Below are positions 1-8,400 of a stretch of 10,900 nucleotides of DNA, one piece after another. This DNA is from Chloroflexota bacterium. GTDB taxonomy: Bacteria > Chloroflexota > Anaerolineae > Caldilineales > Caldilineaceae. The notes below the pieces were generated by a model that worked only from the letters and a program-made list of their open reading frames with translations, was not told where the DNA came from and searched no databases. Numbering within the stretch: position 1 is the first letter of the stretch; each line of letters starts with the position of its first letter. The DNA lies in the NCBI GenBank assembly GCA_018969295.1, contig JAGWYN010000078.1:1-10900 (forward strand), written 5' to 3'. The position numbers were made by a program, and so were the translations under genes.

Positions 1-949
1 CGTAGGGCACCGGGTCTGCCAGGTTTTGAATGCGCTGGCTGAAGCCGTGCATCAGGCTGTTGTAGTATTCGACAAAGTATTTGTTGCCGACGCGCGGGCT
101 GCCGATGCTGTATTTTTTGAGTGCATAGGCTGGCCAGTCAGACTGGGAGTCAAAGTAGCGCTTGAGGTAGAGGACGCACAAGGTTGCGAGCGCACCCCCC
201 AGGCTGTGGCCGGTCACATAGAGCTCCAGCTTTTCTGAGGCCAGATCAGCTTGCTGAGGATCGCTCTGGCCCATCAACACCTGGTGGAAACGCACATTTT
301 TGGCCACCAGCTTGTCGAGCGAAACCGCCGACATCCCCACTTCCCCCTGTTTGATCTGGCCGACCACCTCGGTGAGCTGCTGTGCAATTTTCTTGCCCAC
401 CTCGCGGCCATATTTGACCCCCAGCCCGGCACCCAGCGCAGCAATGCGGGAGGCGCTTTCGTCGTCGTCCGACTCGACCAGACCAGCCAGCAGGCTCTGC
501 TCCAGCTGCGACCCGACCAACGTCTCAAAAAAGAAGATCAGTTCGTCCTTGAAGCCGTTGAAAGTGTTCAGATACCCCTGGTGGACCCGTGTATCGCGGG
601 GGGGATGGGTTGGCTCCCCGCGCAGCTTCTCGTATTCGACCATGCGATCTTCCATCCCAGCCGCCAGGTTGGTCAGTTCGATCCCCCCTCCGGTCACAAT
701 CGAGCCGCGGAAGACCACCACAAACTGATTGCGCTGTCCACGCCGCAGGATCATGCAGCGTCCGTCGGTGTCGTAGTCGCTGATGGCATGCACGTAGCGC
801 CATTCGCCCGTGTAAAGAGCATTGAAAAGCGCCTCAGGGTCGGTCGAGGTGGTTTCGTCGAACACTTTGTAGACCAGGCGACAGAGGTCTGTCATCTCCA
901 GGGCTTCATCGAAATTGAAACCGCTTACAATTCGATCGGGTAGGTTCAC
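1..949 (-). CDS. Class 3 lipase (alpha/beta hydrolase), C-terminus outside window
   Basis: The frame read leftward from GTG 947-949 is open to the edge for 316 residues. It shows the class 3 (fungal-type) lipase signatures: VVFRGS (78-83) with the oxyanion region, VHQGYLNTF (122-130), the nucleophile elbow TGHSLGGALA with Ser249, SIGSPRVGN (281-289), and NLADPVPY (309-316) with the likely catalytic Asp312. The catalytic histidine should lie just beyond the left edge. GTG is chosen because AAGGAG stands seven bases upstream (957-962); the first in-frame ATG is codon 19. No signal peptide is visible, which suggests a cytosolic or leaderless protein. Residues about 143-240 form a long, mostly helical insert between VHQGY and the elbow, where relatives usually have far fewer residues. 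It follows the reductase gene by 70 bp and may be the last gene of the operon or have its own promoter. The substrate is unknown. Confidence 0.93.
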   Translation of the reverse strand, partial: MNLPDRIVSGFNFDEALEMTDLCRLVYKVFDETTSTDPEALFNALYTGEWRYVHAISDYDTDGRCMILRRGQRNQFVVVFRGSIVTGGGIELTNLAAGMEDRMVEYEKLRGEPTHPPRDTRVHQGYLNTFNGFKDELIFFFETLVGSQLEQSLLAGLVESDDDESASRIAALGAGLGVKYGREVGKKIAQQLTEVVGQIKQGEVGMSAVSLDKLVAKNVRFHQVLMGQSDPQQADLASEKLELYVTGHSLGGALATLCVLYLKRYFDSQSDWPAYALKKYSIGSPRVGNKYFVEYYNSLMHGFSQRIQNLADPVPY

Positions 950-956
950 AACAAAT

Positions 957-962
957 CTCCTT
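957..962 (-). promoter_or_regulatory. Ribosome binding site of the lipase gene
   Basis: AAGGAG on the minus strand lies seven bases before GTG 949-947. It decides the start: no ATG near it is in frame, and the first in-frame ATG is 18 codons further in without a comparable site. Confidence 0.8.
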
Positions 963-972
963 TTTTACGAAC

Positions 973-986
973 GATAAATATTTATC
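973..986. promoter_or_regulatory. 14-bp perfect AT-rich palindrome ahead of the lipase gene
   Basis: GATAAATATTTATC is its own reverse complement. It lies in the 70-bp gap between the reductase stop and the lipase start, 24 bp before the GTG. The run is sharply AT-rich against GC-rich surroundings. Such a site suits a dimeric repressor operator or an overlapping -10 region. A weak TTGGAC-like element lies upstream on the same strand, with spacing too wide for a confident promoter. It is not a typical terminator: the stem is weak and no T-run follows on the minus strand. Confidence 0.45.
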
Positions 987-1019
987 TGCCGCAGCGTCGA
1001 TGGCTTGTCCAACACTGTT

Positions 1020-1520
1020 TCAAGGCGAGGAGAGAGAAGCAGGATCTGTGGGCACCCTGTCCATTTCCACAGCCCCGCCAACCACCCCAGAAACCTCCAG
1101 CACCGCCACACTGACCCGAGTCAGGTCGCTGTAGAGGCGCAGCCCGGATGCAATGCGCTGGAGAGGATCGGGCAGGGTTTCCAACGCGTAGGGGGCCACT
1201 TCCGGGCTGAACAAGTAGGCAGTGGCCCGCTGCTCTCTGCCGTTGATCCAACAATCGATCGTCGGACACGCAGCCAGATTTTTGAACCACTGGGATTGGT
1301 TGCGCACAGTGCTCACAAAAAAAAGCTCTCCCCAGCGCAGGGCCAAGACCGGGGTGCGGTAGATCCTGCCAGAGATGCGCCCGCGCGTCTCCAACAGGAT
1401 CAGCCCGGCAGGGAAGAGCAGAGGCCCTCCCAGCCCGGCCCGCACGAGTGGCTCCACAAGCTGGTTGAGTTGGCGGTAGAAGGTTTTTTCAGCCTGACGC
1501 AGCTGTTCTGGGTTCATCAT
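1020..1520 (-). CDS. Deazaflavin (F420)-dependent nitroreductase/quinone reductase family protein (Ddn-like)
   Basis: This 166-residue protein matches the small split-barrel family that includes mycobacterial Ddn and other F420H2-dependent quinone reductases. Members typically transfer hydride from F420H2 to quinones, enones or nitro groups. The diagnostic pieces are LETRGRISGRIYRTP (43-57), corresponding to the family's L-T-T-x-G-R-x-S-G core, then a beta strand FFVSTV and WFKNLAACP (78-86), which fits the W-x-x-N-L-x-x-x-P signature. Two ATG codons are adjacent. GAGAG at 1524-1528 lies 3 bases from the first (1520) and 6 from the second (1517), so the second may be the real start, giving 165 residues. 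The gene follows the ADC-fold gene by 15 bp and ends in TGA. Some relatives do not use F420, so cofactor and substrate are inferred. In this context it could reduce a C=C bond in the polyketide product. Confidence 0.85.
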   Translation of the reverse strand: MMNPEQLRQAEKTFYRQLNQLVEPLVRAGLGGPLLFPAGLILLETRGRISGRIYRTPVLALRWGELFFVSTVRNQSQWFKNLAACPTIDCWINGREQRATAYLFSPEVAPYALETLPDPLQRIASGLRLYSDLTRVSVAVLEVSGVVGGAVEMDRVPTDPASLSSP

Positions 1521-1523
1521 TTT

Positions 1524-1528
1524 CTCTC
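1524..1528 (-). promoter_or_regulatory. Ribosome binding site of the Ddn-like gene
   Basis: GAGAG on the minus strand is 3 bases from ATG 1520 and 6 bases from the adjacent ATG 1517. The spacing favours the second ATG as the start. Confidence 0.5.
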
Positions 1529-1535
1529 GTGCTTG

Positions 1536-2372
1536 TCAGCGCAGAATACGCTGGCTGTACATGTCGGTGCCGCCCACTGCTTTCAGCATCAACGCGCCGC
1601 GTGCCTCAAGCATGGGAAGGGCATGAAACGCGTTGACGATGCGGTACTGCGTCGGCATGTCTTCCCACCGCGCCGCATGGAAGTGCACACTCCCTTCACC
1701 TGCCCAGACCCCTTCCAGCTTCTGATTGGAGGCGCCGCTGGGGGAGAGGGTGGCGTAGGCGGCATCGGCGACGCCCCACTCGCCGGTGCGCGGCATGTAT
1801 TTGTAGTGCAGGTAGCCGGCGCTGCGCCGTCCTCCCAATACGGCCCCAATCTCTGCGGGTGTCAGGGCGCGCAGATTTTCGACAGTCAGGTCCATGAACT
1901 TGTAGCCATCCCAGCTGGCGGTGCAGTGGGTTCTGCCCCGATAGACCAGCGGGTCGGGCAGCGCACAGTAAATTTTGGAGAAGCCCAGCTCTTCACGCCC
2001 GGTGATGATGGGCTCTGTCCTGTTCTCCCAGAGGACAGTCAGAAAATCCCCTGTGACCGTCTCCTGTTGGCCATGGAAGGTGGCTGGGATGGTCAGCCCG
2101 AGCATAGCGTAGCCGCGACCGGCCAGCCAGCCGATCTCGGTCATGTAAGTGAGCGAGACGGTCACAACCGGTTCACCGGTCAGCTCGAAGCCAGGGGGCA
2201 GCATGGCCTTCAGCTGCTGAGCATCGCTGAGAAAGTTAACCATGTAGGTGGTCGACTTGGGGTCCTCCTGAAATGGGAAACGTCCCCCTTCCGGGTTTTG
2301 GCGTGGGCCCAGCGCAGGCCCAAAGTGCGTCGGCATCAGATACATCTGGTCAGACAGAAATTCGTACGACAT
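1536..2372 (-). CDS. Acetoacetate decarboxylase-fold protein, probably a tailoring enzyme
   Basis: The 278-residue protein has the length and core pattern of the acetoacetate decarboxylase superfamily, whose members form a Schiff base between a lysine and a ketone. The core is TIPATFHG (94-101) followed by TGREELGFSK (124-133), and Lys133 falls where the family's Schiff-base lysine sits. The usual F/YPKK has become FSKI, so the proline and the second lysine are missing. Aligned by eye to the Clostridium acetobutylicum enzyme as I remember it, the positions of Glu61, Glu76 and Arg29 also appear replaced (Ser73, Met90 and about Ser40). It may therefore catalyse a related reaction such as dehydration, aldol/retro-aldol or beta-keto acid decarboxylation. 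The ATG at 2372 has AAGGAG five bases upstream. The gene lies 50 bp after the PKS and 15 bp before the reductase, so co-transcription is likely. There is no signal peptide or membrane segment. Fold call is firm; reaction is open. Confidence 0.88.
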   Translation of the reverse strand: MSYEFLSDQMYLMPTHFGPALGPRQNPEGGRFPFQEDPKSTTYMVNFLSDAQQLKAMLPPGFELTGEPVVTVSLTYMTEIGWLAGRGYAMLGLTIPATFHGQQETVTGDFLTVLWENRTEPIITGREELGFSKIYCALPDPLVYRGRTHCTASWDGYKFMDLTVENLRALTPAEIGAVLGGRRSAGYLHYKYMPRTGEWGVADAAYATLSPSGASNQKLEGVWAGEGSVHFHAARWEDMPTQYRIVNAFHALPMLEARGALMLKAVGGTDMYSQRILR

Positions 2373-2377
2373 AAAAA

Positions 2378-2383
2378 CTCCTT
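2378..2383 (-). promoter_or_regulatory. Ribosome binding site of the ADC-fold gene
   Basis: AAGGAG on the minus strand stands five bases before ATG 2372. It lies in the 50-bp gap after the PKS stop. I see no hairpin with a T-run in that gap, so read-through from the PKS gene is plausible. Confidence 0.8.
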
Positions 2384-2422
2384 ACTGGACTAAAATCCAC
2401 TTCAAATGTTGGTTGCAAAGGT

Positions 2423-5400
2423 TCATGGCTGGTTGGATTGACACACCTGCAGAACCTGCTGCATCTTTTCTGCCACACCGGCAACCTGCGGGGCCAGCAG
2501 CAAGTTCATGTGATGGCCTGGAATGTCGTGCCGACTGACACCGCCGCGCACATACTTTCCCCACCCAGCTGTAGGATCCTGCGGCAGACGCTGGCGCAGG
2601 GCACGTGTCTGGAAGAGCACCAGCGATCCTGGATAGCCGTGGGGTTGGTAGTCGGTCAGCGCCTGGCTGTTGGCCATCATCACGCGCAACAGCCGCATCC
2701 CGACCGCTGTGCGCAAGGCGTTCAGCTGTGGGGTCAGCGGTGCTGCCTGCGTTCTGCCGGCCGATTGAAAGGCATCGCTCAGATAGGGCCAGAGATTGGG
2801 AAGGCCGGTGGTAAAGAGAAAACGGGTGCCGCTCCAGAGTCGTTCCAGTTTGTTGCCAGGCAGCATTTCCTGGTCGAGCGCAGCCAGCAGCGCCACCCGC
2901 TCTCCATGCCGGTGGAGCTGCTGGGCCATTTCAAAGGCAGGAAAAATTCCGAACGACCAGCCACAGAGGTAGTAGGGGCCTTGTGGCTGCACAGACTGCA
3001 GCGCTGCGATAAAGTAGGCTGCGATCTCACGCAGGTCGGTCAGCGGGGTCAGATCCTTCTCCACCCCCACTGCCTGCAAGCCGTAGACCGGCTGTTCTGG
3101 GCCAAGCCGGGCTGCCAGCTGGGCGTACGGCTGCACCGTACCGGCGATCGGGGGCAGACAAAAGAGGGGCGGTTTTGTCCCATGTGGCTGGAGCGCCACG
3201 ACCGCACTGTGGCCCCGTGCCAGCCGTCTGGCCGATTGGGGTGGCTTTGGGGGTCTCTTGACCGCCGATTCCCTGGCGGCAAAGCCGCCGACAGGGGTCA
3301 GATAGGCAGCCAATTGCTCGATGGTGGGGTAGTCGTAGAGCAGGGTGGCGGGCAGTTCGCGGCCCAGCAGCGCAGAAAGCTGGTTGCGCGCCTCGAAGGC
3401 CAGCAGCGAGTCGAGACCCAGTTCCAACAAGTTCTGCTGTGGCTCCAGAAGCTGTGTGTTCTCCAGCCGGAGAATTCTGGCCAGGGTCTGCTGCAAAGAG
3501 TGGATCAGTTCCTTCTTCTGCTGCGGTGCAGCGGAATTTTTTGCCGACTCTGGCTCATTTTGGCGGATCGTCCCCGAAGGTCTGGCTGCGGCAACCGGGC
3601 TGACCGGCTCGGCCGGCTCGAGCCAGAAGCGCTGCCGTTGGAAGGGATAGGTAGGCAGCAGGATGCGTTGTCGGTTGGCAGGGGGGGTGAACGTTTGCCA
3701 GTCGATGGCGGCGCCGCGCACATACAGCGCACCCAGTGTCTCGATCAGCTGTTTTTCCTCCGACACTCCTGACCGCAGAGAAGGGAGCAGGGCTGGAAGT
3801 GGTCGGCTGGCATCCAGACATTCGCCCGCCATGCCCAGCAGCACAGGTTTGGGGCCGATCTCCAAGAAAATCTCGATGCCTTGTGCGTGCAGGGTGGCCA
3901 CACCGGCGGCAAACTGCACGGTCTCGCGCAGATGGCGCACCCAGTACTCCGGGGTGGCGATTTCGTCGCCCGCCAGCTGCCCAGTCACATTGGAAACCAG
4001 GCGCAGAACGGGGGGGTGGTAGCGCACGCTGCGGGCGACAGCGGCAAACTCTGCCAGGATCGGCTCCATCAGCGGCGAGTGAAATGCATGGGAGACCTGC
4101 AGCGTCTTCCCCTTCACCCCTTCTGCCGCCAGGCGCTGCACCACCTTCTGGACAGCCGCACGTCGGCCGGCAATCACCACACTCTGTGGGCCGTTGACTG
4201 CGGCTATCGCCACTTCGGCGCGCGCAGCCTCTTCGTTGACGAGCGGAATCTGGCTCCGTCCCACGACGTAAACTGCAGCAATCGCCTCTCGGGCCCGCAC
4301 CTCGCTCACCGGCAACGCCACCATCTCGCCCTCCTGCGGCAGCGACCCCATCAGCCGTCCACGTTCAGCCACCAGCCTCAGCCCATCCTCCAGGCTGAAG
4401 ACTCCGGCTACACAGGCTGCTGCCAGCTCCCCCACGCTGTGTCCCAGCAACAGCTCCGGCTGGATCCCCCAGGAGAGCCAGAGCATTGCCAGGCTATATT
4501 CCAGGGCAAAGAGCGCTGGCTGTGTGCAGGCTGTCTGGTGGATGGCGGTCGGGTCTGCCAGGATTTCGAGCAGCGGTCGGTCGAGCTGCCCTTCGAGCAG
4601 CGCAGCGCAGCGCTCCAACGTCTGCTGGAAGAATGGTTCAGAACGGTACAGTTCCAGACCCATGCCGGCGTACTGTGCCCCTTGGCCACTGAAGAGCAGG
4701 GCCATGCGTGGGGCATAGTGGCTAGCCTTGCCCTGCACGATCCCGTCTGCCACATTGCCATACGCCAGGGCTTTCAGCTGACCTTCCAGTGTGTTCTGGT
4801 CAGGAGCCACCAGGGCGACGCGTTTGGCAAAGTGGTTGCGACCCACAGCAGCCGTGTAGCAGAGCGCGTCAAGATCAGGCGCTGTCTCCAACATCTCCAG
4901 GTAGCGTGCAGCCAGTTCAGGCAGCGCCGCTGGGTCACGCAAAGAGAGGGGCAGCAGCCGGTACGGCCGCCCGGCAGAGGGCTGGGCAGGCGCGCGGGCA
5001 GGCGCGGCTTCCAGGATCAGGTGGGCGTTGGTGCCGCTCAAGCCGAAGGCGCTGACCCCAGCCACGCGCCGCTCTGCCGGCCACGCTTGCAGTGCAGTGG
5101 GCACGCGCACCACCATCTGCTCCCAGTCAAGATGGGAGGTGGGGTGGGTCAGATGCAGATGGGGGGGAATCTGGCCATGCTGCAGCGCCAGCACAGTCTT
5201 CACGAAACCTGCAATGCCTGCCGCAGCTTCCAGATGGCCGATGTGGGTCTTGACCGACCCGACGTAGAGCGGGTAGGGGCGAGGCTGGCCGAACACCGCA
5301 TCGATCGCGCGCAGCTCGATAGGGTCGCCGAGCGGTGTGCCGGTGCCGTGCGCCTCGATGTAGCTGACCTCGTCCGCCTCGACCTGGGCGCTGGCCAGCG

Positions 5401-8400
5401 CAGACGCCAGCAATTTTTCCTGGGCGCGCTTGTTGGGCACGGTCAGCCCGCTGCTCGGCCCGTCGTGGTTGACCGCGCTGCCGCGGATTACAGCCAGCAC
5501 GGTGTCCCCATCCGCTTCGGCGTCGGCGAGCCGTTTGAGCAGCACCATCGCCCCCCCTTCCCCGCGCCCGTAGCCGTCGGCCGTCTCGTCGAAAGTCTTG
5601 CAGCGCCCGTCGGGCGAGAGCGCTTGCATCTGCGAGAGCGCCACATACGCTGCAGGCGCCAGTATCAGGCTGGCTGCGCCGGCCAGCGCCAGGTCACACT
5701 CGCGGAAGCGCAGGCTCTGGCAGGCCAGATGCAGCGCCACCAGCGCCGAGGAGCAGGCCGTATCCACCGCCAGTGTCGGCCCCTGCAAGCCCAGCGTGTA
5801 GGCCAGCCTGCCGGCAGCGATGCTGTGGCCGACCCCGGTCGCCTGGTGAGGCTCCAAGCTCGACAGGTCGTGCAGCCTGGCCGCCAGCGCATAGTCGCTC
5901 TCTCCGATCCCGACAAAGACCCCCGTGCGGCTGTCGACCAGCGTGTGCTGCGCCAGTCCGCCCCGCTCCAGCACCTCCCAGCTCACCTCGAGCAGCAGAC
6001 GGTGTTGCGGGTCGATACTGGCCGCCTCGCGCGGAGAGATGCCGAAAAAAAGCGGGTCAAACTGGTCGACCTGGTCGAGAAAAGCGCCGGCGCGCGCGTA
6101 CATCTTGCCGGCCTTGGGCCGCTGTGGGTCGTAGAACGCATCGACATCCCACCGGGTCGCTGGAATTTCGCGTACCTGGTCGTGCTGGCTGCACAGAATC
6201 TCCCAGAAGGCTTCCGGGCTGTCGGCCCCCGGGAAGCGGCAGGCCATGCTGATGACGGCAATTGGGTCGGCTGGGTTGATGGCTGGGTTGATGGCTGGGA
6301 TGGGCTCGGCGGGACTGCGGCTCTGCTCTGGGGCTGGCTCGCTCGCCTCGGCTGGCGAGGGGACCAGAAGTTCGTTCAGCAGATATTCGGCCAGGGCGGC
6401 GATGGAAGGGTATTCGAAGACAACTGTTGCCGGGATTTTGCACGCAGAGGCACGCTCCAGCTCGCGGCGCAGCTCCATCGCCATCAGAGAATCCATGCCG
6501 AGATCGGTGAAACCTCTGGCAATGCTGGGCGGTTCGGCCATGCCGAGAATAGGGCCGACCATCTCTTGCAGGGAGCGCTGCAGATGTTCCAGGCGTCGGC
6601 TGGCAGGAAGGGCGGCCAGCTGCTGCTGCCAGGCGGAGAGCGGTGCCAGGCGAGCCTCCAACGAGACAAAATGCGTGAGGAAAGGGATAGCTTGCTGGCT
6701 GTTCAGCCGACTCCAGTCGATCCGGGCGACACCATACTGGCCGGAGCGGCTCAACAGCTGTTCGAGGGCCAGCAGTGCCAGCTGGGGAGACATGAACTGC
6801 GCTGCATCCAGCCTGCGCTGGACTGCGGCGGTGCGGGTGGCCATGCCACCGTCTCTCTCTTCTTCGCCTGCCCAGGCTCCCCAGTTGAGGCTGAGGCCGG
6901 GCAGCCCCTGCTGCTGGCGGCTGCGGGCCAACCCATCCAGAAATGCGTTGCCGGCGGCGTAGGCCCCCTGACCTGGGTTTCCCAGCAAGGACGCAACCGA
7001 AGAGAAAAAAACCATGAAGTCCAGGGCCATTCCCTGGGTCAAGGTGTGCAGCAGCCAGCTGCCCTGCACCTTGGCGCTGAGCACCTTTTCAAAGCGCGCC
7101 CAGCTCTGGTTGAGCAGGATTCCGTCGTCCAGAACCCCGGCCACATGCATCACCCCTCTGAGCGGCCTGCCCACATCGCCCGCCGCCTTCAACCCCTCAA
7201 AGAGCCGCTGCATGGCAGCGGGGTCGGCGACATCGAGCTGGGCAATTTGCACCTCCACACCCTCTGCTGCCAGCCGCTCGAGCACAGCGCGCTGTGCCTC
7301 GGTGGTGACCCCGCGCCGGCCGGTCAGCAGCAGATGGGTTGCCCCCTCAGCAGCCAGCCATTCGGCCACATGCAGACCCAGCGCACCCAGCCCGCCGGTC
7401 ACCAGATAGGTTGCACCGGGATGAATCGCCAGACGTGCGGCCGGGCGCAGCTTCTCTGCGGAGAGCCGGATCAGCCGGGCAACATAGCGCTCCCCCCGAC
7501 GCCAGGCCAGCTGCGTCTCGCGCTCCTCGCCAGACACACGCAGCTGCCAGCCCGCACCGATCTCCTGCAGCAGTGCCCGGGCCGACGCTTCAGCTGCTGC
7601 GCCAGGGTCGAGATCGACCAGCCCGCCAAAGAATTCAGGATGTTCCAGCGCCACGACCTTGCCCAGCCCCCAGAGCGGGCTTTGTGCGACAGCGAGCGGC
7701 TCCCCCTCAGCCAGCTGCTGAGCTCCCTGTGTGACCAGCCAGAGCCGTCCGACGACATGGTTCGTCTCCTGCTCTGCGGCCAGCTGCTGAACGACTCGCA
7801 GCACAGAGGCCAGCGTCTGCTCCAGCAGCGTCTGCAGGGCCTCTACATCGGCCGGCAGGTCGTTGGCATCCAGGTTCCAGAGGTGGAGGACCCCACGCCA
7901 GGGATGGGTGCCGGGCGCAGCCAGCTGTGCCAGCAGTTCGTCGATGCGGGTGTCCATATCCCTGCCGGCATAAAGAGAGTGAACCTGCTCGCCGTACGCC
8001 GTCAACAACGCAGCCAGTGCGTCGCCCACACCCTGCTGGTCTGCCAACAGCAGCCAGCGACCCGCTGTGGCAGGGGCAGCGACCGCTGGCTGCGCCTGCC
8101 GAATCCAGTCGACCGAATAAAAGAGTGGCTCCAGCTGATCTTGCAGCTGCTGCTGGCTGTGCACAGCCCGCAGTGCGGAGAGCAGCCGGGACTCCACCGA
8201 CTCTGCCAGGCCCGCCAGCCCTGCCTGCTCGACCAGCTTGGTTGCCAGATGTTCCAGAGCTTGGGTGTCGAGCCAGTTCGCCACTGTTGCGGTGTGGGTC
8301 TGCGCCATCTTGGCCGGTGGGGAAAGAGGGGATTGCACTGCCCAGTAGCGCTGTCGCTGGAAAGGGTAGGTGGGCAGCACGACCTTGCGCCGTGCATACC

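Noticed and set aside
251..943. A 230-codon plus-strand frame opposite the lipase
   Set aside because: The minus-strand frame carries GHSLGG, FRGS and DPVPY motifs; the plus frame is its shadow.
950..1019. A transcription terminator between the reductase and lipase genes
   Set aside because: The only hairpin candidate is the AT-rich palindrome; it has a weak stem and no following T-run on the minus strand.
1005..2393. A 462-codon plus-strand frame opposite the reductase and ADC-fold genes
   Set aside because: The minus-strand genes have clear family motifs and ribosome binding sites; the plus frame has neither.
2382..2426. A 14-residue frame whose ATG overlaps the PKS stop (ATGA)
   Set aside because: It has no ribosome binding site of its own and no recognisable sequence, and it ends inside the leader of the ADC-fold gene. 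It was too weak to annotate.
8125..8350. A relic dehydratase between the first AT and KR
   Set aside because: Only about 70 residues separate the LPTYPF linker from the KR structural half, and no HxxxGxxxxP motif is present.
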